Numbered from the stretch's first letter, positions 7,175 to 16,470 are shown. The stretch: 20,882 nt of DNA from Chara braunii (GCA_003427395.1 BFEA01000231.1:2118686-2139567), one strand, 5' to 3'. The notes: a model not told the origin generated them from the sequence alone. Numbers and translations are program-made.

Positions 7175-7669
7175 CCGCTCGTCCCACGCTCTCGTTTCTG
7201 GTACCCAAAAAATATCACCCAATTCAAAGATGAGCCCGGATTTGGGCACACATCTCTGTGGGCGCAAAATTCCCCACCCGGGCAGGTTCACCCAGGCCGC
7301 CCGCCCGGGCTGCCCGGGCCAGGCGACTCTGGTAAAGCCTAGGTGAAAACTGAATACGCGACGTATCCTGGAGCACATACATATCACACACCCAAAAAAA
7401 AAAAAAAAAAAACAAGACCAAAAAAGTTGAAAAAACATTAAAAAATCCAACCAACCCAATATTAGGGTTCGAAATCGCAATGAAAATTTCACCGAAAATA
7501 ACACCCTACGTTAACCACGTGTGGCAAAAGCAGCCAAAAAAGAGAGGGAAAGACAGACAAAAAAGGCACAAGAGAAAACGGTGTGCAGAATATAGACAAG
7601 CCATGGTCATTATCTATGAATTTGGGCCACCTGTCAGTCCCCCTACCCCATCTGAACTGCAAGAATGTG
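7175..7669. other. Intergenic DNA with GC-rich block and A19 tract
   Basis: CCCGGGC-type words occur three times between 7277 and 7320, in the most GC-rich patch of this region. An A19 run is at 7394-7412. Frames of 142 codons (minus, 7076-7504) and 206 codons (plus, 7480-8100) cross T- or A-rich tracts and have no recognisable domain. Confidence 0.5.

Positions 7670-7749
<80 letters not shown>
7670..7749 (+). repeat. A80 homopolymer
   Basis: Eighty consecutive A bases have no interruption. This is far longer than the other tails in the window, so it is either a very young or expanded poly-A tail, or a length inflated in assembly. Neither flank shows a matching target duplication. Confidence 0.9.
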
Positions 7750-7752
<3 letters not shown>

Positions 7753-7784
7753 CCAGACATCGCAGACCCCGAACACAACAACAT

Positions 7785-7980
7785 GTGCACATTGTATTCT
7801 TCGATCACAACGTACGATCAATGCATCCGAAGTACAGAACGTATGTTCTATTTGGCGAAAGTAAAAATCAAACAGCTATTTCCAAAAAGACTTTCTTCAG
7901 ATGTAGGTCGAATACACAAACGTACAATGTACGCCCGTTTTTTTCGACTCAAGAACGCACTTGTACAAACGCTACATAGA
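7785..7980 (-). repeat. Possible diverged copy of the ~29-bp repeat at 1266-1450
   Basis: The reverse complement contains CAAATAGAAC, a near-palindromic ACGTTCT block, TTCGGAT and CGTACGTTGTG in the same order and rough spacing as CAAATAGAACGCATATGCGT, TTCGGAT and TGTGTTGT in the earlier array. The similarity is weak and judged by eye. Confidence 0.3.
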
Positions 7981-7994
7981 TCCTGCCAGTGGAA

Positions 7995-8024
7995 GAGGAG
8001 TAGGGAAGAGGAGCCCTACTCCTC
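7995..8024. repeat. Hairpin with 11-bp perfect stem
   Basis: GAGGAGTAGGG (7995-8005) pairs with CCCTACTCCTC (8014-8024) across an 8-base loop. It lies just upstream of the 262-bp duplication. No function can be assigned. Confidence 0.8.
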
Positions 8025-8037
8025 CGAAGAAGCTAAG

Positions 8038-8450
8038 TATTTCAGAGGGGGGAACACAAAGCAGAGAAACTCAATGTGGTCCCCACGTTCTTACGCTTGA
8101 GCTCCACAGACCGAAAGTAGGGAAAACTCAGTTCTGAAATTACTTAGCTTGCAAAGACCATAACAAGCAGGCTTTGCAGGCCGCACTCCTGCTACAGAAA
8201 AAAAACAAAGATAGACTGAAGCTAGAAGTACAAGGAGAGCCCTATTTCAGAGGGGGAAACACAAAGATAGACTGAAGCTATAAGTACAAGGGAGAGCCCT
8301 ATTTCAGAGGGGGAAACACAAAGCAGAAACTCAAGGTGGTCCCCACGTTCCTACCCTTGAGCTCCACAGACCGAAAGTAGGGAAGACTTCAAAACTCAGT
8401 TTGAAATTACTCCTTAGCCTGCGAAGACCATAATTTGCAGCCTCCTCCTG
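8038..8450. repeat. 262-bp tandem duplication with a short 57-bp middle unit
   Basis: TATTTCAGAGGGGG starts three units at 8038, 8243 and 8300. Units 1 and 3 share GTGGTCCCCACGTTC, GAGCTCCACAGACCGAAAGT and AAGACCATAA. The middle unit (8243-8299) is a short copy that shares AAAGATAGACTGAAGCTA and GAGAGCCC with the end of unit 1 (8202-8242). Confidence 0.9.
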
Positions 8451-8906
8451 CCACCACCTCTTTCCCTACTCTACCGAGTCTTCCCGACCAATGCTCGGAT
8501 CCGTCAGGGGGGGAAACTATCTGGTTCGCTTGGCTGACTTCAGCCAACTGCTCCTAGTACTAGAAGAGAATGATCATATACCCCCCAGCTAGCAGGCCGA
8601 GACTGGTCACTCGAACGAAAAAAAAAAATATCAAAAGCAAAGCAAAAAGACAGTTTGGCAAAGTGCTACATCGGAGGGTAGACCTGCGTAACGCTACATC
8701 GGAGAAAAATCTTCACACACAAGTAGAATTGTTTTTCACAGAAACGCAAGATGGTTCAGGTCTCTAGCTTCAGAGAGGTTCTTTCGTAGGCGCCTGATGG
8801 CACTTACACTGTGCTGGACGCGCCGATTTTCTCCAGCGCGGGCGCCATTGCACGTGGAAACCAAATGTTTTTGGTTCTGCGAGGAGACCCGACTTCCTTC
8901 GATGAG
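8451..8906. other. Intergenic DNA, nothing recognised
   Basis: There is no gene, RNA or clear repeat. A short direct word, GCTACATCGGAG, occurs at 8665 and 8694. Confidence 0.4.
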
Positions 8907-8974
8907 CTCCTCGCTTTGAGCATGTTGAGCACAAGCCTTACTCCTCGCTTTGAGCATGTTGAGCCCAAGCCTTA
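8907..8974. repeat. 34-bp direct tandem repeat, two copies
   Basis: CTCCTCGCTTTGAGCATGTT starts at 8907 and 8941. The two 34-base units differ at one base (GAGCACAAG against GAGCCCAAG). Confidence 0.95.
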
Positions 8975-9104
8975 GCGTTCCCTTCCCATTCTTTCGACAT
9001 CTCTCACTCGTTTTCGTCCCAACTCCTATTTCTTTCGGCGTACAACTGTCTTTTCTTCTCGTCCGCCGTGCGTTCTCTCTTCTTTGTATTATCTTTTCTT
9101 CGTT

Positions 9105-9174
9105 CAGAGTAGTCTTCTTTTCCTTCCCTTTCTTTTTTTTTTTTTTTTTTTTTTCTGAGTAGTCTTCTTTACCT
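9105..9174 (-). mobile_element. Second tail-only insert with ~20-bp target duplication
   Basis: GAGTAGTCTTCTTT is repeated exactly at 9107-9120 and 9157-9170. Counting neighbours, 9105-9124 and 9155-9174 agree at 18 of 20. The insert between them is a few pyrimidines and a T22 run (9133-9154), which is A22 on the minus strand with essentially no body. This is the same architecture as 7115-7174. Confidence 0.7.
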
Positions 9175-9484
9175 TTTAGGTATATCCTCCCGTGTCGGAG
9201 GTTCTGTTGCTACGGCCTGCATTTTTTAATTTTTTTTTTGGGCGTGCCTCAGTGGAATCGGCCCTACCCTGGTGGTGCTCCAGATAGACTAATAACGTCA
9301 ACTATAACTGGGATTTGTTGAGAGAAGCACAAGTTTTTTTCCATGAAGGAATACAGAAAAAAAAAAACCAGCTCATATCCAAAGGAGATGGCACAATTGA
9401 GCACATTGCAACACCCACAGACCCACACAATCATAATGACATGAAGCAACAAAAGAAAACGGAAGAGTAGGAGAGGCAAGCAGC

Positions 9485-9486
<2 letters not shown>
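9175..9486. other. Intergenic DNA with short T and A runs
   Basis: T runs near 9224-9239 and an A run near 9357-9367 are present. No gene or longer repeat was recognised. Confidence 0.4.

Positions 9487-9550
<64 letters not shown>
9487..9550. repeat. (GA)32 microsatellite
   Basis: Thirty-two perfect GA dinucleotides give the Arg-Glu and Ser-Leu frames seen on the two strands. Confidence 0.98.
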
Positions 9551-9552
<2 letters not shown>

Positions 9553-9614
9553 ATGTCATGTGAGGGAACAGAGGGGCTTTCAGGGGAACAGGAAGTGCAT
9601 ATCCTTCATCAGCC

Positions 9615-9668
9615 CACAACATGCAACTCAGCCACAACATGCAACTCAGCCACGACCTGCAACACAGC
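9615..9668. repeat. 18-bp tandem repeat, three copies
   Basis: CACAACATGCAACTCAGC occurs twice exactly (9615, 9633) and once with three changes (9651). Confidence 0.95.
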
Positions 9669-9735
9669 CAATCAGCATCTGGAGCTCTCCCACTAATTGC
9701 TAAAACAATCACTACCATCCCAAATCAAAGTTCAT

Positions 9736-9910
9736 CATCACCACCACCACCACCACCACCACCAAGAGCACATGCCCATCATCATCAGCTCCACAGCAGA
9801 TATCATCATTCCTCATCATTGCCCCCATCAGCAGACCTCTGATCATCATTAACCATCAACCCTCATCATCAGATTCATCACCATCCGATCCATTCCAACA
9901 CATCCAACAC
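9736..9910. repeat. (CAC)n microsatellite and CAT-rich low-complexity DNA
   Basis: About nine CAC/CCA triplets occur near 9736-9763. Many CATCATC words and ACACATCCA repeats follow to about 9910. Confidence 0.85.
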
Positions 9911-10712
9911 ATCCATCAGCATCATCGTAGAGACTACCGGGCCCGCACTGGGGGAGATCACTACCACAACACCCGAAGACCGAGTGACCGAAACGCGCAA
10001 CAAGAAACCAACTCGCAAGACTTATGACCTAACCGCGGTACCTCCTGTACGAAGCCACCGCCAAGATACCTGCGGACTGCTAAATCTTCCGAACTCCGTA
10101 CCCTTCTGCTTTTGAAAGAAGTAATTCACTGTCCCAAAAAACTTCAACTGCGACAGCACTCAGCGAGGAAAAAAATAAAGGGACCAACCGTCGACAACAA
10201 ACACATGCCCAATCAAACTCCATCTGACTCCTCTAGCCTTTCTCACGCTACTTGACAATAGGTCGGTGCTACTGGTAGTGGGCGATGGCAGCACATCGAC
10301 TTCTTGCAAAAGAAATGGCAGGTTGCACGGCAGAGCCACAGAGGGCAACAGAGTTGGTGAAGGGGCGGGAGAGAGAACAGGAGAGGAAGGGGTACCAAAG
10401 AACAAGACTCACAGAGGTTTTAGAATCGGCAAGAGGAATCAGCAAACCAGTGGACAGGAAGAGAGGCAAGAGAGAGAGAGAGAGAGAAGGGGAAGTTAGA
10501 ACCGAAAGAGCCCAAGAGAAGACGACCAAGCAACAGCGCACAAGAACAAGAGAGCAAAAGACGGCCAATTGAAGGGAAGAGGGAGATACAGTCCACGGGC
10601 AGAAGAGATACAAGCGATGCAGCAGTGAAAGCTAAAGATAGAAGAGAAGGAGAGTGGGATACAGGGCAGGGCCATCATGAGACCATGCAGAATTCTGCCT
10701 GGTCGAAGCAAC

Positions 10713-10713
<1 letters not shown>
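9911..10713. other. Intergenic DNA, purine-rich towards its end
   Basis: No gene is recognised. From about 10370 the plus strand becomes GA-rich, with a short GA run near 10470-10488. Frames of 95 codons (plus, 10285) and 114 codons (minus, 10269-10613) are Arg/Glu-rich or Ser/Leu-rich by composition and unsupported. Confidence 0.4.

Positions 10714-10761
<48 letters not shown>
10714..10761. repeat. (AG)24 microsatellite
   Basis: This is a perfect AG dinucleotide run. Confidence 0.98.
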
Positions 10762-10763
<2 letters not shown>

Positions 10764-10872
10764 CTGTGCATGAAGAAAGCGGTTCAGCGAGCAGTATTGT
10801 TATCTTATACACCGGCATAATCGTGAGAGGTCTTAAGGATTGAAGTAGATAGATAATAAGAGTAGCTGGTAA

Positions 10873-11181
10873 GAAACTCCACTGCCCAGAGAAGTATCAT
10901 CATCTTCACATCTATCTGAACTGAAATGGATGCCTTCACCAGAGAAGATAAAGCCACTGCCCAGAACCTCTAAGCAAATGCTGTTACGTAATCTCCTTGC
11001 TACATTGGAACAGATGACAGTTGGACATAATGCAACAACGCCAGAACAAACAGAAGTCTACAATAGCCATACCAATGGGGAACAGAGGAGCCCAGGGGAT
11101 GGATACCAGTGTGAGCGAACGAAAAGCATCGGACTACAGGGAATGAAGGGCAGCATGACTCCAACAGGAGTTCTCCGTTAA
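10873..11181 (+). other. Unassigned open frame of ordinary composition
   Basis: A frame of about 102 codons is open from after a stop at 10870-10872 to a stop at 11179-11181; the first ATG in frame is at 10930. Unlike most frames in the window, it has balanced composition and no low-complexity run (for example SKQMLLRNLLATLEQMTV, then GHNATTPEQTEVYNSHTNGE). I recognise no family. It could be part of an exon or chance. I see no decisive splice sites or start context. Confidence 0.15.
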
Positions 11182-11333
11182 GAAGGGGAAGGGGGGCTGT
11201 GGCGGAGGAGTGAAGCAGTTCAGTTCGTAGGGAAGCCCATGAGTTGTAGGGAAGACCTCGAGTTTGGGAAACATTTCGTTATCACCCACTGAAATCTCCA
11301 CTATCCGTAGGGATGAGAAATCATAACCTCATA
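11182..11333. other. Intergenic DNA, nothing recognised
   Basis: This short stretch separates the open frame from the direct repeat. It has a G-rich patch at 11186-11197. Confidence 0.4.
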
Positions 11334-11500
11334 AACCCATTCAATCAGTCAATCGTCCACCGATCAGGCAGGCCCTATGGATGCTGTCTAGGCCATTCTC
11401 GCAAGTTACACTCGTGGTTTCCTGAGCAATGAATCCATCCATAGATCAGGGGTTCAAATCAACCCATTCGATCAATCTATCGTCCATCGATCAGGCAATC
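11334..11500. repeat. Direct repeat, 127-bp spacing
   Basis: AACCCATTC-ATCA-TC-ATCGTCCA-CGATCAGGCA occurs at 11334-11370 and 11461-11497 with about four changes. The sequence between is rich in ATCAATC and CCATTC words. Confidence 0.8.
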
Positions 11501-11553
11501 AAAATCAATCCATTCAATAAACCTAATCCATTCCTTCGGTCCATGGAAGCCAC

Positions 11554-11556
<3 letters not shown>

Positions 11557-11608
<52 letters not shown>

Positions 11609-11610
11609 TG
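11557..11610. repeat. Compound (TC)17(TG)10 microsatellite
   Basis: A perfect TC run (11557-11590) passes directly into a perfect TG run (11591-11610). Confidence 0.98.
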
Positions 11611-11839
11611 AGAGATACATAACCGCCTAAATTCGGAATGTTGTGACGTTGTCAGGGAGATAGAACAAAACTGCATGGTAAGGCAAACACACCTCATGCC
11701 CACATCCCATATGACGGCCATTAATTCATTCACAGTCCCTTTCTCGAATGATTTGTGACTGACGGCATCAACACACTCAATCCCCCTCTCCCGGGGTCCG
11801 CCCCACCATAGCCAGTCGTACTGGAAGGAGTACATTGGA

Positions 11840-11878
11840 CCCCCCCCCCCCCTCCCCCCCCCTCCCCCCCCCCCCCCC
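11840..11878 (-). other. C13-T-C9-T-C15 tract (G-quadruplex or i-motif capable)
   Basis: Thirty-seven of 39 bases are C on the plus strand. The minus strand has G runs separated by single A bases, ample for a four-tract quadruplex. It directly precedes a 111-bp tandem duplication. Confidence 0.8.
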
Positions 11879-11894
11879 TTCTTCCCTCCCCCTG

Positions 11895-12066
11895 CCCCAT
11901 AGCAATCCAAACTACCATTCCCTCCCAATTCACGAAGAATGGCAAAACTATTTGTTGCATAACCAGGCATCCTGGAGGGCACTAACCCCCTCCTCCCTCT
12001 CCATACCCCATAACAATCCACATTCCCAATTCCTCCCAATACATGAACAGGGCCAAAACTATTCCT
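11895..12066. repeat. 111-bp diverged direct duplication
   Basis: CCCCATA-CAATCCA, CCCTCCCAATTCA/TCCTCCCAATACA and CCAAAACTATT/GCAAAACTATT occur in the same order at 11895-11955 and 12006-12066. Confidence 0.75.
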
Positions 12067-12381
12067 CACTGCAGGTTGGATAATAATGGGCTAAAGCGAA
12101 TGTGGATAGACACCACTGATAGACCATGAGCATCTTGGAAAAGACATCAACAAAATATTCTTCTTCGCAATATCCCCTTACAGTTCGACCAAAAGCACAA
12201 TTTGCAAATCATTGTGCCCATCCGGATTGTGCATCACCACACCAACCCGATCTTTAACGCACAACACCGCTACCTTCCTCTCTACTCCCACATTCTCTTT
12301 CATAAAAAGTGAAGACATCATTCGCAACTTCGCAAGCCAGCATCCAATATCTGCTCCCCTCCTCTCTCTCTTTCTCTCCCC

Positions 12382-12384
<3 letters not shown>
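12067..12384. other. Intergenic DNA, nothing recognised
   Basis: No gene, RNA or clear repeat was found. The stretch ends in a pyrimidine-rich run leading into the TG microsatellite. Confidence 0.4.

Positions 12385-12442
<58 letters not shown>
12385..12442. repeat. (TG)29 microsatellite
   Basis: This is a perfect TG run and the source of the Cys-Val and His-Thr frames nearby. Confidence 0.98.
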
Positions 12443-12443
<1 letters not shown>

Positions 12444-13103
12444 AGGTGTGGGTGTGCGCTTGACACAGAGACACACACCAGGTCCTCTGTGTTTTCGTCG
12501 TTGACTGTCTTGTACACATTGGGAAACGTCCGAACAAACATACAAACCGCAACGGAATGCCCCTCCCTTCTGCTCATCATGCAGCCACACCAAATATAGA
12601 TACGAAATCTATGCACGGTCGAGGTAACTGACTAAAGAAGATCACCTCGGAAACACCGTCGTCTCTTTCGTAGTCGTAACCCCGCTCATGGAGCCGATGC
12701 ATGCATTTCCACTGCTCGATTTTCCGGATTGAGAACTTGCTAGTACTCGCTATTATGGCGCATCACTTTGCCTTCCATCCCTCCAAAGTTTTCAAAATTT
12801 GGGGCGAAACCAGCCAGAAAAATGACACTTCTCAGCCGACTATCTAAAGGTCGTCGTCGTAGTTAACGGCCACTTGTGTGCCGCACTTCCTGACCGGACG
12901 TCAATGCCGTATGCATGCACTGTACACCAACCAGAGGACACTCGCGTCTCCTCCCCCCTGTCTGACTTGCCATAACACTTCCCCCTCAGATGCAAATAAG
13001 TAGCGGAGTGTTTTCACTCTTAATATAACAGGGCGTTTTCACTCTCAAATAACTTCTGTCTCTCTCGAATCGAATCGCTGTTTGACTTCTAACGGAACTC
13101 CCC
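12443..13103. other. Intergenic DNA with one short direct repeat
   Basis: No gene is recognised. GTTTTCACTCT is repeated at about 13010 and 13034 in a diverged ~25-bp unit. Confidence 0.4.
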
Positions 13104-13456
13104 CTGCAATGAAATAGCCCTCCCCTCTCTCCCTACCCCTCCATATAACGTTTCCCGAATCGTCTGGAGCGCTCCTGCTCAGCCCGAACAAACCAACTCC
13201 AAGAGGCATGCCATGTGGCACAAATCTTGATTGCAGCCAGCGCAACAACAGCGCTACGATGAATTGTGCGGCACCAAGCTGCAATGAAATAGCCCTCCCC
13301 TCTCTCCCTCCCCCTCCTCCATATAACGTTTCCCAAATCGTCTTGACCGCTCCTGCTCAACCCAATCAAACCACCTCCAAGAAGCACATCATGTGGCATA
13401 AATCTTGATTGCCGCCAGCGTGACAGGGCTAAGAAGAAACGTGCATCACCATCGTC
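13104..13456. repeat. 175-bp tandem duplication
   Basis: Units start at 13104 and 13279 with CTGCAATGAAATAGCCCTCC. They share CCATATAACGTTTCCC, GCTCCTGCTCA, CAAATCTTGATTG/TAAATCTTGATTG and GCCAGCG. Divergence increases towards the end of unit 2. Confidence 0.92.
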
Positions 13457-13543
13457 GTTAACCCGTACCCATTGTCCTTGGCCGTCGTGCAACAGACCTC
13501 TGCTCCCCTTCCCACGTCGATGGCCCCGCAGTTGTCTTCTCCC

Positions 13544-13659
13544 CATTCTCTACTCGAATACAACACCCATGCTAAAAATATACCTCCAGAAATGCCCTTC
13601 TCATTCTCTACTCGAAATACGACGCCCATGTTAAAAATATACCTCCAGAAATGCCCATG
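13544..13659. repeat. 58-bp tandem duplication
   Basis: CATTCTCTACTCGAA starts at 13544 and 13602. Both units carry AAAAATATACCTCCAGAAAT followed by GCCC. Confidence 0.95.
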
Positions 13660-13852
13660 GGTTCTGTTCAGGATAAGCACATAGACTGCAAGCACATTCC
13701 GCAAGCGCAAGAGAGAGAGACCGCGAGCAAGTGCGTGCGTTCCACAGGACGCTATGATCAATCATTCCCCTGCTTCTCTCTTTTACTCCTGTTCCGACCG
13801 ACAGATCTTTTGGAAACACAACCGTTCGTTTGCCCCTTATTGTCCTGGAGCC

Positions 13853-13864
13853 GGGGGGGGCTAC

Positions 13865-13915
<51 letters not shown>

Positions 13916-14036
13916 GTTTCATTTGTCAATGTGAGTGAGTGAGAGAGAGAGAGAGACAGAGAGAGAGATAAAGAAAGAGAGATAGAGAGAGAGGGAGAGG
14001 GGGGGGGGGTACCACAGAGAGAGAGAGAGAGAGAGA
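13853..14036. repeat. GA microsatellites with a duplicated G-run/TACCACAGAGA module
   Basis: A G run, TACCACA and a GA run occur at 13853-13913 and again at 14000-14036, with TACCACA 148 bases apart (13862, 14010). The spacer 13932-13998 is interrupted GA repeat. The duplication probably used the GA runs. Confidence 0.85.
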
Positions 14037-14229
14037 AACCCTCCTCACTCCCTAAACCATAAAATGCCTGCAAAGCAGGCCTTCTGGTTTGCTCTCTTCT
14101 CAGAGATCACCGCCTACCATCCTCCTCCTCCTCCTCCCCATCCTATAATTCACACGAGTTTGAGTGGTTTCCTTTTCCACCCTCCCTTCCTTCCTATGGA
14201 CTCGTAGGATAGCGTCGAAGCAGGTCACC
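14037..14229. other. Intergenic DNA, nothing recognised
   Basis: No gene or long repeat was found. A short (TCC)n run lies near 14119-14136 and a 6-bp-stem hairpin (GCCTG-CAAA-GCAGGC type) near 14064-14080. Confidence 0.4.
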
Positions 14230-14290
14230 AATTCGAATTCAAAATCGAATTCAAATTCAAATTCAAATTCGAAGTCAAAGCCAAAGTCAA
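14230..14290. repeat. (AATTCA)n-type hexamer array
   Basis: Tandem ATTCGA, ATTCAA and related hexamers become degenerate (GTCAAA, GCCAAA) towards 14290. They do not match a known telomere repeat. Confidence 0.85.
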
Positions 14291-14359
14291 ACATTCGAAC
14301 TTGCTTGACCTTCAAAGGTGAACGGTCCTTTTTCTAGTACAATCAATGAGATCAATCAA

Positions 14360-14415
14360 TGACGACTCTTGAAGTGAAGAGTGTGAAGAGTGACGACTCT
14401 TGAAGTGAAGAGTGA
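14360..14415. repeat. 31-bp tandem repeat
   Basis: TGACGACTCTTGAAGTGAAG starts at 14360 and 14391; both copies continue AGTG. Confidence 0.93.
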
Positions 14416-14824
14416 ATGGAGAGAGTTTTGGGTTGCTTTCAGCGGAGAGAAGAGGGTCGGCGGCCATCGTTCATGATTATTCTTTTTTCTTCTTTCCCTC
14501 AAATTCATCACTACTACCTACCTACCTCTCCTAAGGCTATACAGGGGAGGGCCCCTCCAAGCACAACTACCTCTCATCATGACGGACATGCATGTTGCCC
14601 CCTGCCCTAACGGAGGGGGTCAGAAAAATCAGCTCCACGGTGGTCAGGGGGTTCGGGCGTATGAATTCGGCCAGCACACTTAATAGGTCACAAGTTCCCC
14701 CCAAACTTTCATTTCCCTTGACTCTCTCATAACGTTCGATTCGAGGTTTTCGTATCACATCAGACAAAACCGAAAAGATAGACAACAAGGCGCTGATGGA
14801 AAACCAACCCGCACATCTACTGGT
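14416..14824. other. Intergenic DNA with an unassigned minus-strand frame
   Basis: The minus-strand frame at 14567-14926 (119 codons) begins inside GA/A-rich repeat and shows no recognisable domain. Nothing else was found. Confidence 0.4.
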
Positions 14825-15008
14825 GCATCGCTCATCGAGTCGTCCACTTCTAGATGCATACGTCGGAACAAACCAGGCAGACAGAAAAAAAAAAGAAAAA
14901 AAAGAGAGAGAGAGAGAGAGACGCATCCCTCATAGAGTCATCCAATTCTAGATGCATACGGCAGAACAAAAACAGGCGGACAGAAAAGAGAGAGAGAGAG
15001 AGAGAGAA
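14825..15008. repeat. 98-bp tandem duplication ending in A/GA microsatellites
   Basis: GCATCGCTCATCGAGTC (14825) and GCATCCCTCATAGAGTC (14923) start two units. Each then has TCTAGATGCATACG, GAACAAA, CAGGC-GACAGAAAA and a GA run. The GA runs lie at the unit junction. Confidence 0.93.
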
Positions 15009-15145
15009 GTTTCAGTCAATTAACATAGTGCGTCCTAGGGGCAGAGGGCAGTGGAAGCAGCCTAAGGGAGTCAGATGGAGGAGGGAGAGACTAGCACACA
15101 GCAGGAGAAAGAGAGAAAGACGGACTTGCACAGGACATGGAGTTT

Positions 15146-15150
15146 TGATT

Positions 15151-15206
<56 letters not shown>

Positions 15207-15232
15207 CATGATTATGATGATGATGATGATGA
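15146..15232. repeat. (GAT)n microsatellite with TTA/TCA variants
   Basis: About 28 triplets of GAT are present, some changed to GATTAT or GATCAT. The poly-Met and poly-Ile frames here are artefacts. Confidence 0.95.
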
Positions 15233-15602
15233 CAGGTAGCTCTGTGTTCGACGAACGAGAGAAAAGGAGTGCCGACAAGCCCAAAATGTTCGCATTATGA
15301 AACGGAGCGGGGGGGGGAGGGAAACCAAAATGTTCCAGGGTCCAGACATTAACTGACGGCACCTACCAAAGAGATACGGTCTTCCCCCCAAACGCACGCG
15401 GAATGTGCGCCCAAGCGCGGTGAATTCGCACTTGAGTGCGCGGAAGCAATCAACGGGAGCAATCAGCATGCGTGCATGCAATCAGTTAGACACGTTGGCA
15501 TCAACTGAGTTCAGTCCACTGAATGCAGTCAATTCGCGGGCAGAGTGGATACGAAACTGCATGCGCGCCGTTGATGCCAACTCGGAAATACGGGCAGTAT
15601 AA
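15233..15602. other. Intergenic DNA with a separated 12-bp inverted repeat
   Basis: GTTGGCATCAAC (15494-15505) is exactly inverted at 15570-15581 (GTTGATGCCAAC), 64 bases apart. GCATGC words are dense nearby (15467, 15475, 15559). No gene was found. Confidence 0.5.
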
Positions 15603-15639
15603 CGAGGAGAGAGAAGAAGGGTAGCAACTTGAAAGAAAT

Positions 15640-16470
15640 AAAAAAAAGAAGAAAAAGAAAAAAAATGGCGGGAGACAAACACCAACAGGGATGAAAGGGA
15701 ATGTGAATCCGAAGACGGGCAAAAAAAATTGGCGGGAGGCAAGCCAGAAAAGGATAAAAAGAGTATTAAAAGGGAATCTGACTGAATCTGAAGACAAATC
15801 TCTGAAGACGAATCCGAAGACGGCCAAAAAGAAAATGGCGGGAGACTAGCCAAAAAAGAATAGAAAGGCAATCTTTAAAAAAATGGCGGGAACCACGCCA
15901 AAAGGGATGAAAGAGAATCTGAATCTGAAGACGGGCAAACAAAATGTATGGCGGGAGAAAAAAAAAGGCAAAAAAAGATAAAACGGAACTACCAAAAACG
16001 AATAAAAACGCAATCTTCAAAAAAAATGGCGGGAACCACGCCAAAAGGGATGAAAAGGAATCTGAATCTGAAGACGGGAAAAAAAAATATGTATGGCGGG
16101 AAAAAAAAAAGCCAAAAAAAGATAAAACGGAATCTGAATCTGAAGACGACTCTGAAGACAGCCAAAAACAATTATGGCGGGAGACCAGCAACAACAAAGG
16201 ATAAAATGGAATCTGAATCTGAAGACGAATCTGAATCTGAAGACGGACGAATCTGAATCTGAATCTGAAGACGGCAACAAAAAATATCGCGGGAGACAAG
16301 CCAAGATGGAGAAAAAAAAGAGTACGAATCTGAAGACGAATTTTAAGACGAAGAGATAGAGGAACTCGTTCAACAAGGATTGAAAAAACTGAATCTGAAT
16401 CAAAAAAATCTGAATCTGAATCTGAATCTGAATCTGAGATTCTGAATCTGATTAACGAAGACAGATGAGG
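15640..16470 (+). repeat. Purine-rich degenerate array: ATGGCGGGA...GAATCTGAAGACG units
   Basis: About nine units of 50-110 bases each open with ATGGCGGGA or a one-base variant (near 15665, 15731, 15835, 15883, 15948, 16025, 16093, 16174, 16287). They continue with an A-rich lysine-type block and end with one or more GAATCTGAAGACG words. A (GAATCT)n run closes the array (16383-16460). In a suitable frame a unit reads Met-Ala-Gly-Asp, then Lys-rich, then Glu-Ser-Glu-Ser-Glu-Asp-Gly, alternating basic and acidic blocks. Single-base length changes put successive units out of frame. The minus-strand 306-codon frame (15766-16686) is open because the complement is pyrimidine-rich. I call it a repeat array, possibly from a once-coding minisatellite. 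Confidence 0.75.

Noticed and set aside
7480-8100. 206-codon plus-strand frame containing a long poly-lysine
   Set aside because: It is open mainly because of the A80 tract; the flanks have no recognisable domain.
7785-8100. Transposase or reverse-transcriptase fragment
   Set aside because: I read all frames for catalytic motifs and found none.
9487-9550. Coding Arg-Glu or Ser-Leu repeat protein
   Set aside because: It is a perfect GA microsatellite; frames on both strands are equally open.
11554-12069. 171-codon minus-strand Gly-rich frame
   Set aside because: Its glycine run comes from the C-rich tract and its repeated peptide from the 111-bp non-coding duplication.
14230-14290. Telomere-type repeat
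   Set aside because: The hexamer AATTCA is not a known telomere unit and lacks G-rich strand asymmetry.
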